From Tannerellaceae bacterium (GTDB lineage: Bacteria; Bacteroidota; Bacteroidia; Bacteroidales; Tannerellaceae), in NCBI GenBank assembly GCA_031264865.1, contig JAISDJ010000107.1, forward strand, positions 1 through 55,765: a DNA stretch of 55,765 nt, given 5' to 3'. The notes under the pieces are model-generated. The model made no database searches. It was not told the origin of the DNA and was given only the letters and a program-made list of their open reading frames with translations. Each line of letters starts with the position of its first letter. Position 1 is the stretch's first letter. Position numbers and translations under genes: made by a program. This document shows positions 30,039 through 38,550 of the stretch, piece after piece.

Positions 30039-31121
30039 TTAATCCAGCAAAGGAAGACTCGCTACGCCCGAAAAGACAGCAACCACCTCATCATCCTTCA
30101 GCAACAAAGAATACGCATCATCCCGGGCCGGATACTCACTCGTAATATAAACGCCACTTCCCGGAGGCGACACAATGATACCATTCACCTGTTCCTTCGT
30201 GTCCTTCGACAAAGAATCTACCTTAAACCGACGGAAATTCTCATACTCCATATCCTCTATAAAGACAAAAGAACAACTCAACGCCCGCTCACCTATCTCG
30301 GCAGCAAACCCCTTTGGATTGTCTACCACCAGACGCATATGCTTATCATCATTAAACGTCTGCGACGCAATATGAAACTGGGGAGCCATATCCGGCATCG
30401 GCGACAAATACGATTCCGACGAATCCTTCTCACCCGTCAGGATCGTAGAAACAAGGATCTCCACATCACTAAAACCAGGAGGAAGCTTACCAAAAATATT
30501 CATCGTAGGAAAAGCCTGCCTCGTAATCCTAAACTGATTATTATAAGGCAACTGATCAATATCCTCCTCCGTAAGCCGCTTCTGATACAAATCGATCATC
30601 TCGAAATACGACCCCACCAACACATACGAATAACAAACTCCCAGCGTAAGCACATCCCCCGCCACATACGGACGCGACGCATACACCGTTCCCCCAATAT
30701 TAGACATAGAATCCCACTCATACGTAGGAATAAGCAACACACTACCATTAGCCACCAACACCTTATCATCAAAAGCATTATCAGACAAAGCAATGCAAAG
30801 ATTCGTAACACTAGGCAACCTCACATCATACTCCGCACTCCGCTTAATATACTCCATTAACGGCTTATTATAATGCATAAACAAATTATCCACCCTACTA
30901 TCCCTACTATGAACCAGTCCCACCAAAAGAAGAGAACGAAGAGCCTTAGCCATATGCGCAATCGAACCAAAACCCTTTCGCTGTTTAACCTGTAGCTTCG
31001 TGCTACTACTATTAGAAGTAATCCTCCGTGAAGCAACCGTCTGTCCCCTCACATACCGGTAAGTAAGATTCCCCATAGACCCACGGCCCTTACCCACCGC
31101 CTCACTCTCTATCCGAGCCAT
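30039..31121 (-). CDS. DUF6266 family protein
   Basis: A 360-aa protein without signal peptide or membrane helix. Its N-terminus (ARIESEAVGKGRGSMGNLTY, then QTVASRRI) is the style I associate with DUF6266 proteins of Bacteroidetes, which begin with a GK.RG..G...Y motif. No function is established. The first ATG is 31121; an upstream TTG at 31127 is also in frame. It stands alone between repeat blocks, which is typical for an accessory gene. Confidence 0.7.
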   Translation of the reverse strand: MARIESEAVGKGRGSMGNLTYRYVRGQTVASRRITSNSSSTKLQVKQRKGFGSIAHMAKALRSLLLVGLVHSRDSRVDNLFMHYNKPLMEYIKRSAEYDVRLPSVTNLCIALSDNAFDDKVLVANGSVLLIPTYEWDSMSNIGGTVYASRPYVAGDVLTLGVCYSYVLVGSYFEMIDLYQKRLTEEDIDQLPYNNQFRITRQAFPTMNIFGKLPPGFSDVEILVSTILTGEKDSSESYLSPMPDMAPQFHIASQTFNDDKHMRLVVDNPKGFAAEIGERALSCSFVFIEDMEYENFRRFKVDSLSKDTKEQVNGIIVSPPGSGVYITSEYPARDDAYSLLLKDDEVVAVFSGVASLPLLD

Positions 31122-31272
31122 ACGCAAACAATTTAAAAGTTAATACTCAATTCAGGTCTAAACCAACAGCAGATCCAAGGCCAGTCAAACAGTATTTATA
31201 AATGCCCTTACACCTAAAAAACAACTCCCCTCCCCAAAAAGTTGTTAACAAAAAACAATAAACTTAAAGTCT

Positions 31273-31464
31273 GACGCCGTACGGCGTCTAAGATGAATAA
31301 CCCCGTCGCAAGCAAAGCGCAACCCGGGGTAAAAACTGCTCCCTCCAAACCAGAACTGCGAAGCAGTTCAACTCCCTGCAGAGTTGATATTTAGATCTAT
31401 ACACAAAACCCCGAGCTGCACTCCGTTTGCATCGGGGTTATCCAAATCAAACGCCCTACGGCGT
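31273..31464. repeat. Composite block of palindromes in an otherwise empty 350-base gap
   Basis: Five hairpin-capable units follow one another: a perfect 16-base palindrome GACGCCGTACGGCGTC (31273-31288), CCCCG...CGGGG (31301-31329), GAACTGC-gaa-GCAGTTC (31353-31369), AACTC...GAGTT just after it, and AACCCCGA...TCGGGGTT (31407-31439). A related ACGCCCTACGGCGT closes the block (31451-31464). The end units resemble each other, as in a dispersed repetitive extragenic element. I see no coding frame or promoter between 31128 and 31470. Confidence 0.75.
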
Positions 31465-31470
31465 TAAATA

Positions 31471-31647
31471 TCATACTATCCCATACATATCATTGCCGGC
31501 ACTATCTTTTTTATTCGCCTTATCTTTTAGCTCAAAACGAACCTCATCCGTACAAGAATGATCTATATTGATTTCATTTTTTTCGACAGGTCTATCAGGA
31601 AATCGGTTATAATGATCAATAAAATCTTTCTCTAATAAACCTTTCAT
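31471..31647 (-). CDS. 58-aa ORF coupled to the AAA ATPase, possibly a truncated partner
   Basis: A short frame of 58 codons, starting MKGLLEKDFIDHYNRFPDRP and ending GNDMYGIV. Its ATG overlaps the TGA of the ATPase gene (ATGA at 31647-31644), strong evidence for translation as the second gene of the pair. The sequence is charged and soluble (HSCTDEVRFELKDKANKKDS) with no signal or membrane helix. I do not recognise the family. The stop lies only seven bases from the edge of the palindromic repeat block, so it may be the stub of a longer partner cut by repeat insertion, or simply a natural small protein. Base composition is AT-rich like the ATPase and unlike most of the window. Confidence 0.6.
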   Translation of the reverse strand: MKGLLEKDFIDHYNRFPDRPVEKNEINIDHSCTDEVRFELKDKANKKDSAGNDMYGIV

Positions 31648-32786
31648 TCCGGCAACAAATTATATTCATCATAAATACGGTTAATAGGATCAGAAAGTGG
31701 ATCTGTATAAATCAATCGTTTATTTTGAACCTTCAAATCAATAATCTCCCCGTCTGCTACCTGATAAACAGACATATCATCGAAACTTAATTTAGCGCCT
31801 TTAACCGGCGTATTCGTATCATAAGCCCTAATCAATAAGTTCAAATAATTAATAATATACGGACTATGTGTCGTCAGCATAAGCGTCATATCATAATCAG
31901 AATGTTTTTCTATAAGACAACGATTCACAATAAAGCTAATCAAGCTAAGCTGACTCTCAGGATCTAAACTCAATTCCGGTTCTTCAATATGAATATGAAC
32001 ACGTCTATGCCTAATATCACCTATATTCAAATCCGTCCGGAAATCTTTCAAATTATCACCTTGCGATAAATACCACCAAATCATAGTATTAACAGCACTA
32101 TTAAAATCGTAATACTTTGAAAAATATTCAACAATTACCGCCAAGGGCACAACCATTTGCGTTCCCGAAGATGAATCTTCCAAATCAATCGTATAATTAC
32201 CAGCCTTGTTTATACCCTCAATAAAATGTTTTGTACCCAGACTTGTTTCTTTCGAAAGATATTTAACACCTAAATAATCAATATTCAACTCATTTATCAA
32301 TTTAGACGATGTAATAAAATCCTCAAAAGTGTCCCATAAAAAGAAACTCATAGGCCTTTTATCAGGCCTTCTTTCCGCCAAAATATCAGGAATAAGATTC
32401 CGTTTATCACAAATAAAAGACACCTTTTCCAGACTAAGTTCCTCCTTTGAAACAAGTTGTGAAGCCATAAGCTTCTCTTTATAAACAACTTTAATATTAC
32501 CTCTCTGATAAATAATCTCCGTATCAGATTTCAGATAATTAGTGAAACCATTATTCTTAAGATACTGTCTGAAATCAAGATTAAACAGAGACTGAGACAC
32601 ATTCGCATGTTTCAGATACGAACGAATATTATGCATCTTATAGATCCAACGAAACAATGCAAGTACTTTCAGAATCGTACTCTTCCCACTACCCGATCCA
32701 CCGATGAAAACAATAAACGGCTTTATATCACTAATTTCCACACACCGAATAGGCCCAAAATTTCGTATAACAATAGACTCCTTCAT
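31644..32786 (-). CDS. AAA/ABC-type ATPase of the OLD/PtuA-like kind
   Basis: A 380-aa soluble ATPase with an SMC/ABC-style nucleotide-binding domain. It has Walker A GGSGSGKS (29-36), a signature-like DSSSGTQ (204-210), Walker B HIHIEEPEL (264-272) running into D-loop LDPESQ, and switch H307 in TTHSPYI. The middle (about 45-195) is a helical insertion. There is no Toprim, HNH or other nuclease domain in this chain. Such stand-alone ATPases are common in phage-defence pairs (Septu PtuA, OLD, PARIS AriA) and need a partner; the overlapping 58-aa ORF is the only candidate here. It is AT-rich, flanked by repeats on both sides and unrelated to neighbouring metabolism, which suggests horizontal acquisition. 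A defence role is inference. Confidence 0.85.
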   Translation of the reverse strand: MKESIVIRNFGPIRCVEISDIKPFIVFIGGSGSGKSTILKVLALFRWIYKMHNIRSYLKHANVSQSLFNLDFRQYLKNNGFTNYLKSDTEIIYQRGNIKVVYKEKLMASQLVSKEELSLEKVSFICDKRNLIPDILAERRPDKRPMSFFLWDTFEDFITSSKLINELNIDYLGVKYLSKETSLGTKHFIEGINKAGNYTIDLEDSSSGTQMVVPLAVIVEYFSKYYDFNSAVNTMIWWYLSQGDNLKDFRTDLNIGDIRHRRVHIHIEEPELSLDPESQLSLISFIVNRCLIEKHSDYDMTLMLTTHSPYIINYLNLLIRAYDTNTPVKGAKLSFDDMSVYQVADGEIIDLKVQNKRLIYTDPLSDPINRIYDEYNLLPE

Positions 32787-32803
32787 AAATCAAAACATTT
32801 CGG

Positions 32804-32833
32804 TAAAGATACGATAATTCCTCCAAAACCAAA
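32804..32833 (-). promoter_or_regulatory. Promoter for the AAA ATPase pair
   Basis: On the minus strand a TTTG (32830-32833) stands 18 bases upstream of TATCTTTA (32804-32811), which matches the -7 consensus at all but its last base. The ATG is 17 bases downstream. Confidence 0.6.
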
Positions 32834-32890
32834 GCCAACAAAGACATTAGAACAATAAAACGAGAATCCACTCCCTACAAAAAAAATAAA

Positions 32891-32935
32891 AACTCCGTGA
32901 AACTCCGCGTAATCCGCGTCCTCCGTGTGCCATAA
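32891..32935. repeat. Single arm of the CCGTGTGCCAT repeat family
   Basis: Short units ACTCCGTGAA, ACTCCGCGTA, ATCCGCGTC and CTCCGTGTGCCAT are arranged as in the right arm of the inverted repeat at 25705-25748. No matching second arm is nearby, so this is a half element. It lies in the 645-base gap 32787-33431, which otherwise holds only promoters and AT-rich DNA; I see no supported gene there. Confidence 0.65.
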
Positions 32936-33005
32936 AAGTGTTAAAAAAGACCTACCACTAAGCACAAATAGATAAGATACCGCTAAGGTACAAATTAATC
33001 CGACC

Positions 33006-33036
33006 CGAAGGATCATCGAAGGATCCCCGAAGGATC
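33006..33036. repeat. Tandem CGAAGGATC triplet repeat
   Basis: CGAAGGATC occurs three times with an exact 11-base period (33006, 33017 and 33028), in the intergenic gap upstream of the GH9 gene. Period 11 is about one helical turn, so bound proteins would line up on one face. Function is unknown. Confidence 0.6.
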
Positions 33037-33359
33037 GCCCTAGAATCCCCTTAGGTGTAAGCAAGGGTAGGGCAACCACCACGCAAAACGACAAAAACAA
33101 AAACCCAACATAAACCCCAAACAAACCAACCACTTACACAACAAAATCACCAAAAACCAAACTATCAATCTGACACCAAATCGAAGAAAACACAAACAAT
33201 CCGTCAAACCATCACTTCAAACAATTTAAGCATTATTATAGAAATTTAACCGAAAAACCCCCGTAAACCCCTAAAATTCACAAACCAAAACAAACCCCGC
33301 CAATTAACAATCGCAACACTTTTTCACACATAATATACCCAAACATCTGTTTTTTCCAT

Positions 33360-33367
33360 TACCTTTA
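33360..33367 (+). promoter_or_regulatory. Likely promoter -7 box for the GH9 operon
   Basis: TACCTTTA matches TAnnTTTG at all but the final base and lies 64 bases before the GH9 ATG. A T-rich tgttttttc segment precedes it by about ten bases. Confidence 0.4.
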
Positions 33368-33431
33368 CACAACGAATCAAAGCATCAAATCGTAAAAGAC
33401 ATACATAGTAAAGAACAAAACAAGCTACATA

Positions 33432-35957
33432 ATGAAAAAGTCTAACCTTTCCATGTGTTTTCTAGCAGGAACGATACTCCTATGCTCACAAGCCCTTTAC
33501 GCCCAGAAATTCGAATTATCCCCCTCCGGTTACTTTCAAAACCAAGGAGTAGACATAATGGCTTTCGACGACATCTACCCCGAAGGCCACCAGGGAGGCC
33601 TCTCCCTCATCATGCACGGTAACAGGGTTGCCACCAACGGCGACATACGCCTCGAACCAACACCCGGACAATGGCAGCCCGTTCCCAAACAACAAGGCCG
33701 ACAACTCGACCCCGCCACACACACCATAACAGCTCAACTGAGCTACCCCGACTCATCCCGTCACCTCACCGGATTCAACCCCATGATATACCCCGATCTA
33801 ACCTTCAACTACACCGTATCCGCAACCGCCCAAGGCCCCTCCATAATCGTAACCGTAGACCTCGATCGCCCCATACCACAAGAATTTATAGGAAAAGTAG
33901 GCTTCAACCTCGAACTATTCCCCGGCACCCTATTCGGCAAGCCCTGGATTATGGACCGACAAGCTGGCATATTCCCCCGGCAACCCAACGGTCCCACTCA
34001 GTATGAAGCATCGAACCACCAGCATACCGGCAACTTCAACCCCGAAGGCCGGGCCAGTATCCCTCAGCTAACCGGAAAAGGCTACAGCCCAATCGTTGCC
34101 GACGACATCGTAGCCACCCCCTATGCCACCGGAAAAAGCTTCACCGTACGCCCCGACGACCCCTACAACAGGTTCACAATCACCTCCGAAGGCACCGAAC
34201 TAAAGCTATACGACGGACGAATGAATCATAACAACGGCTGGTTCGTACTACGCAGTGAAGTTCCCCAGGGCGCAACAAAACAGGCCATAAAGTGGATCAT
34301 CACCCCCAACGTAGTGAACGATTGGCTCTACCAACCCGTCGTCCAAACCTCTCAGCTAGGCTACCACCCCAACCAACCCAAAGTGGCAATCATAGAGCTA
34401 GACCAACGAGACACCCGGCGACCCCAACCAATCCTCTACAAAATAACCGAAGAAGGCCAAACAGCAATCGAATTCCACGCCGCCGAAGAATGGGGCAAGT
34501 TCCTACGATACAACTACCTAACCTTCGACTTCTCGCACATAACCGACCCGGGACTCTACCAAATACACTACGGCTCCTCCGCCTCACCCGTATTCCGCAT
34601 CGCCAGCGATCTGTACGACCGAGGCGCCTGGCAGCCCGTACTAGAATACTTTCTCCCCATACAAATGTGCCATATGCGCATCAATGACAAATACCGCGTA
34701 TGGCACGACTCCTGCCACACAGACGACGCACGCATGGCCCCCACCAACTTCAACCATATAGACGGCTACTCCCAAGGCCCCTCTACGCTAACGAAATACA
34801 AGCCCGGCGACCCCGTACCCGGACTAAACATAGGAGGCTGGCACGATGCCGGCGACTTCGACCTGCGTGTAGAATCGCAAGCCGGCGAAACCTACATCCT
34901 ATCCCTTGCCTACGAAGCCTTTAAGGAAAACTACGATGCTACCTCGATCAACCAAACAAGTCGCATCACCGAAATACACCAGCCCGACGGAAAAGCCGAT
35001 CTTTTACAACAGATTGAGAACGGCCTCCTCACCGTCGTAGGCGCCTATCGCTCTCTGGGACGCCTCTACCGGGGCATCATTTGCAACGACCTACGCCAAT
35101 ATGTTCTCCTGGGCGATGCCGCCTCAATGACAGACAAGGTATCGGGCAATGCCGACGATCGCTGGGTATTCACCGAAGACAACCCCGTTCGCGAACTAAC
35201 AACGGCTGCCCAGCTAGCCGCCGCTTCCCGTGTATTAAAAGGCTTTAACGACACCCTGAGCCAACAATCCCTCGAAGCCGCCCGCGAGTTATACAATGTA
35301 ACGCGCGTTACAGACCAGGCCAGAGCCGCCAAAATACACGCCGCTACCGAACTATTCCTCACCACTAAGAAAGCCGAATACAAGAAACATCTCTTATCGG
35401 AGACCGACTATATCGCACAAAACATCAACCGTACGGGTTGGTACATCGGACGAGCAGAGAAGGCGCTCAACAACAAAGCCTTCACCACCGCCATACGAGA
35501 CGCCCTGAAAGACTTCCGTCTCGACCTCGAAAAGCAAGGCCACGAAACACCCTACGGTATCCCTTACCGTCCGCATATCTGGGGAGCGGGCTGGGATATA
35601 CAGGCCTTTGGCTACCGTCAGTACTTCCTGCACACGGCCTATCCCGATATCTTTGGAGCCGATTATGTATACAACGCACTCAACTTCATACTCGGTTGCC
35701 ACCCCGGTTCCAACCCCTCGTCGTTCGCCTCCGGTATCGGAGCGCAGTCGGCCACCGTAGGGTACGGGCTCAACCGGGCGGACTGGTCCTACATCCCGGG
35801 CGGCGTAGTCTCCGGCACAGCCCTGATCCGCCCCGACTTCCCCGAACTACTGGAGTTCCCCTACCTCTGGCAACAAGTAGAATACGTAATGGGAGGCGGT
35901 TCGTCTCACTATATGTTCCTCGTCCTGGCCGCCAAACAAATCTTATCCGCCCAATAA
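33432..35957 (+). CDS. Glycoside hydrolase family 9 with Ig-like N-terminal domain
   Basis: An 841-aa exported glycosidase with a signal peptide (MKKSNLSMCFLAGTILLCSQ, then ALYAQ). An N-terminal beta-rich region is followed by a cellulase Ig-like domain (about 300-395, VVQTSQLGYHPNQPKVA). The GH9 (alpha/alpha)6 barrel covers about 400-838. Catalytic candidates are D472 and D475 in GGWHDAGDFDLR and E817 in LWQQVEYVMG, aligned with the NEVAI Glu of classical GH9. The usual HHR-type motif is replaced by GYGLNRADW, so this is a divergent subgroup and its substrate need not be cellulose. It starts an operon with an epimerase (nine-base gap) and an esterase, suggesting beta-glucan or mannan oligosaccharide breakdown in the periplasm. 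Confidence 0.88.
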   Translation: MKKSNLSMCFLAGTILLCSQALYAQKFELSPSGYFQNQGVDIMAFDDIYPEGHQGGLSLIMHGNRVATNGDIRLEPTPGQWQPVPKQQGRQLDPATHTITAQLSYPDSSRHLTGFNPMIYPDLTFNYTVSATAQGPSIIVTVDLDRPIPQEFIGKVGFNLELFPGTLFGKPWIMDRQAGIFPRQPNGPTQYEASNHQHTGNFNPEGRASIPQLTGKGYSPIVADDIVATPYATGKSFTVRPDDPYNRFTITSEGTELKLYDGRMNHNNGWFVLRSEVPQGATKQAIKWIITPNVVNDWLYQPVVQTSQLGYHPNQPKVAIIELDQRDTRRPQPILYKITEEGQTAIEFHAAEEWGKFLRYNYLTFDFSHITDPGLYQIHYGSSASPVFRIASDLYDRGAWQPVLEYFLPIQMCHMRINDKYRVWHDSCHTDDARMAPTNFNHIDGYSQGPSTLTKYKPGDPVPGLNIGGWHDAGDFDLRVESQAGETYILSLAYEAFKENYDATSINQTSRITEIHQPDGKADLLQQIENGLLTVVGAYRSLGRLYRGIICNDLRQYVLLGDAASMTDKVSGNADDRWVFTEDNPVRELTTAAQLAAASRVLKGFNDTLSQQSLEAARELYNVTRVTDQARAAKIHAATELFLTTKKAEYKKHLLSETDYIAQNINRTGWYIGRAEKALNNKAFTTAIRDALKDFRLDLEKQGHETPYGIPYRPHIWGAGWDIQAFGYRQYFLHTAYPDIFGADYVYNALNFILGCHPGSNPSSFASGIGAQSATVGYGLNRADWSYIPGGVVSGTALIRPDFPELLEFPYLWQQVEYVMGGGSSHYMFLVLAAKQILSAQ

Positions 35958-35966
35958 ATATCGCTT

Positions 35967-37244
35967 ATGAGAAAGTATACCGTACCCGTAGTTACCTTGT
36001 TCCTCCTCACCCTCTTATCTTGTTCCAGGAGAGAAGAAAGCGAACAAAAACTACATCAAATGCGTGAAGAAGTATTAAGCAACCTGATAACAAACATACT
36101 CCCCTTCTGGGAAATATACTCGCCCGACCCCTCCGGCGGCTTCTACGGCACGATACTCAACGACGGAACCCCCGTAGCCGACGCCGAAAAAGGCCTCGTG
36201 CTCAACGCCCGTATCCTCTGGGCCTTCTCTTCCGCCTACCGATCCTTTGAAGTAGAAAACTACAGACAACTGGCCGACAGAGCCCAGAAATACCTTATCG
36301 ACCACTTCATCGACCCCGAATACGGAGGCGTCTACTGGAGCGTAACCTCCAATGGCGAACCCGCCGACACCAATAAACAAACCTACGGAATCGCTTTCGC
36401 CATATATGGCCTCTCCGAACACTACCGGGCAACCGGCAACGAAAACAGCCTCGAGCATGCATTAGACCTCTACGACATCCTGCTGAAAATGGCATACGAC
36501 CGCAAAGACGGAGGCTACATAGATACTTTCACCCGCAACTGGAGGCTACCCGGGCAAGTAGACTACGAGTCTCTAGACCCGGGCCCCAAAACAATGAACA
36601 CCCAAATACACGTACTCGAAGCCTTCACAAACCTATACCGCGCATGCCCGGACAATCGGATAAAAAAGCGCCTGGAAGACTTGGTAAACCTTTTCTGCAA
36701 CGAAATAATAAACTCCGAAACCAATCACCAACGCCTCTTCTTCACCAAAGATTGCCACTATCCGGAAGAAGTAAACTCCTACGCCCACGATATAGAAATC
36801 TCCTGGTTACTCTACGAAGCAGCCCAAACGATAGGAGACGAGAGCCTGATTGATAGGACAAAACAAATCGCCATAAACCTGGTAGAAACTCAGCTCCGGG
36901 AAGCCTGGACGCCCGAAGGCTACCTGTTACTCGAAAAATCAAACGGGCAGCCAAGCAGCAAAATCGAATGGTGGCCCCAGGCAGAAGCCGTGGTAGCCTT
37001 CATCAACGCCTGGCAACTAACCGGTGATCCCGCATACGCCCACGCCGCCACCACCACCTGGAACTGGATCAGGGACAACCTGGTAGACCACGAATACGGC
37101 GAATGGTACCACAGTTTGGATAAAAACCATATGCCGATCACCACCCGTCCCAAAGCAAACATGTGGAAATGCCCCTACCACAACAGTAGAATGGCCTTCG
37201 AAACAATCACCCGTATCCAGTGGAAAGAAGAAAACAAACCATAA
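35967..37244 (+). CDS. AGE-family epimerase, cellobiose 2-epimerase type, lipoprotein
   Basis: A 425-aa (alpha/alpha)6-barrel epimerase. Motifs of the cellobiose 2-epimerase branch are clear: MNTQIHVLEAFTNLYR, YAHDIEISWLL, EWWPQAEAVVAF and WKCPYHNSRMAFE. The reaction is reversible conversion of the reducing-end glucose of beta-1,4 disaccharides to mannose. The N-terminus MRKYTVPVVTLFLLTLLSCS is a lipoprotein signal with lipobox LLSC, so the enzyme is predicted outside the cytoplasm; the enzymes I know of this family are cytoplasmic. It lies between a GH9 hydrolase and an esterase, so it may act on oligosaccharides released by the former. Confidence 0.88.
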   Translation: MRKYTVPVVTLFLLTLLSCSRREESEQKLHQMREEVLSNLITNILPFWEIYSPDPSGGFYGTILNDGTPVADAEKGLVLNARILWAFSSAYRSFEVENYRQLADRAQKYLIDHFIDPEYGGVYWSVTSNGEPADTNKQTYGIAFAIYGLSEHYRATGNENSLEHALDLYDILLKMAYDRKDGGYIDTFTRNWRLPGQVDYESLDPGPKTMNTQIHVLEAFTNLYRACPDNRIKKRLEDLVNLFCNEIINSETNHQRLFFTKDCHYPEEVNSYAHDIEISWLLYEAAQTIGDESLIDRTKQIAINLVETQLREAWTPEGYLLLEKSNGQPSSKIEWWPQAEAVVAFINAWQLTGDPAYAHAATTTWNWIRDNLVDHEYGEWYHSLDKNHMPITTRPKANMWKCPYHNSRMAFETITRIQWKEENKP

Positions 37245-37275
37245 CAAACCATGTCGAACCATAAATAATAAACCC

Positions 37276-38145
37276 ATGAAACGACTAATTACATGCCTTA
37301 CAATAGCCCTGGCTATTACAGTAACAACCTCCGCTCAGCAAGGACAAGTGTTTGAAACACTAACCGTAAAGAGCACGATCCTCAAAATGGACCGCAAGTT
37401 TGCCATTTACCTACCCGACGGATACAACCAGACCGACCAGTCGTATCCCGTACTATACCTCTTACACGGCAGTGGCGACAACCAAACCGGCTGGGTACAG
37501 TTCGGTCAGGTACAGCACATTGCCGACCAGACGATTGCCGCCGGACAGGCAGCCCGCATGATCATAGTCATGCCCGACGCCGATACCGGACGCCGGGGTT
37601 ATTTTAACGATATCCGGGGAGACTTCAATTACGAAGATTTCTTCTTCAAAGAATTGATACCCCACATAGAAAAGAACTACCGTGTACGCTCCGAACGTCG
37701 CTATCGCGCCGTCGCCGGACTCTCCATGGGAGGTGGAGGAACAATCTTCTACACCCTGCATCACCCCGAAATGTTTGCCGCCGCCGCTCCCCTGAGCGCA
37801 TCAACCGGCAGCTGGGACATAGAACAAGTAAAAGCAAGGCTCCCCCAAGATGCCAAACTAACAACCCAACAAATAGACGAATACTACAAGCGCAATAGCA
37901 TTGAAGAAATGCTAAAAGCAGCCTCGGAAGACGAACTGAAACAGATCAAACAAGTACGCTGGTATGTAAGCTGTGGCGACGACGACTTCCTCTATGAAGG
38001 CAACGCCCGCCTGCACGTCACCTTCCGAAAGAACGAAATCCCCCACGAATACCGCGTAAAAGACGGCGGACATACCTGGACCTACTGGCGAATGGAGCTT
38101 CCCCTGGTAATGGAATTTGTCTCAAAATCATTCACCCAGTATTGA
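37276..38145 (+). CDS. CE1-like alpha/beta-hydrolase esterase, secreted
   Basis: A 289-aa exported esterase with a signal peptide (MKRLITCLTIALAITVTTSA). The alpha/beta-hydrolase triad is S150 in GLSMGG, an Asp in CGDDDF (235-237) and H266 in DGGHTWTYW. This is the pattern of the esterase D/feruloyl esterase family (CE1), which removes acetyl or feruloyl groups from hemicelluloses. It is the last gene of the GH9 operon, consistent with removing ester decorations from glucan or xylan fragments. Its 3' end overlaps the convergent membrane-protein gene by 18 bases. Confidence 0.88.
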   Translation: MKRLITCLTIALAITVTTSAQQGQVFETLTVKSTILKMDRKFAIYLPDGYNQTDQSYPVLYLLHGSGDNQTGWVQFGQVQHIADQTIAAGQAARMIIVMPDADTGRRGYFNDIRGDFNYEDFFFKELIPHIEKNYRVRSERRYRAVAGLSMGGGGTIFYTLHHPEMFAAAAPLSASTGSWDIEQVKARLPQDAKLTTQQIDEYYKRNSIEEMLKAASEDELKQIKQVRWYVSCGDDDFLYEGNARLHVTFRKNEIPHEYRVKDGGHTWTYWRMELPLVMEFVSKSFTQY

Positions 38146-38550
38146 AATAAACGTTCCGTTCAGGTATACCTCCCTCGGGGTTACGAACCGCATCTTTAAA
38201 GAAAGCCTCTCAGTAACCTCCTTTTCCGGTTTGCCGATATATAACGTATCATTAGAAAGACGCAGAAGCGGCAAATAACTTCGTGCTCCCTCGTAGTATA
38301 TATACGACTCGACGTCAGGTAAATCAGTGCTACTACGATCGGAACCGGGAAAGGAGGAATACCGAGACGTATCGATCTCAACATCTTCAATACCCAAAGC
38401 AGGATTCTCAATCATCACAACGCTACATACAATATCAAAGCGGAAAAGGTACCTCTTATCAAACCTCAGATAGAACCCTCCCAATATAATGCCAGGCAGA
38501 ACAAAGAGAGTAACAAGCAGGACTATAAATAGAATATTACTTCGTTTCAT
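38128..38550 (-). CDS. Hypothetical membrane-anchored protein of the GntR/ABC operon
   Basis: A 140-aa protein with one N-terminal helix (ILFIVLLVTLFVLPGIILGG) and a beta-rich extracytoplasmic part, as in an anchor or adaptor. I do not recognise the family. Its ATG shares a base with the GntR stop region, and it is the last gene of a four-gene operon with an ABC transporter, so a role with that transporter is likely. The end overlaps the convergent esterase gene. Confidence 0.7.
   Translation of the reverse strand: MKRSNILFIVLLVTLFVLPGIILGGFYLRFDKRYLFRFDIVCSVVMIENPALGIEDVEIDTSRYSSFPGSDRSSTDLPDVESYIYYEGARSYLPLLRLSNDTLYIGKPEKEVTERLSLKMRFVTPREVYLNGTFISILGE

Noticed and set aside
31128-31470. 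Possible retron msr-msd or structured ncRNA next to the ATPase
   Set aside because: Hairpins are abundant, but there is no reverse transcriptase in the window and the units look like dispersed palindromic repeats.
31644-32786. Assignment of the ATPase as Septu PtuA or PARIS AriA
   Set aside because: No HNH (PtuB) or Toprim/DUF4435 (AriB) gene lies next to it; only general ATPase motifs are shared.
32783-33133. 116-aa minus-strand open frame upstream of the AAA ATPase
   Set aside because: Its sequence is a translation of AT-rich DNA and the CCGTGTGCCAT repeat arm, with odd composition (many F, G and V) and no recognisable domain; it also covers the ATPase promoter.
35438-36067. 209-aa plus-strand frame across the GH9/epimerase junction
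   Set aside because: It is a frame-shifted shadow of the GH9 3' end with an Arg/Pro-rich product and overlaps two well-supported genes.
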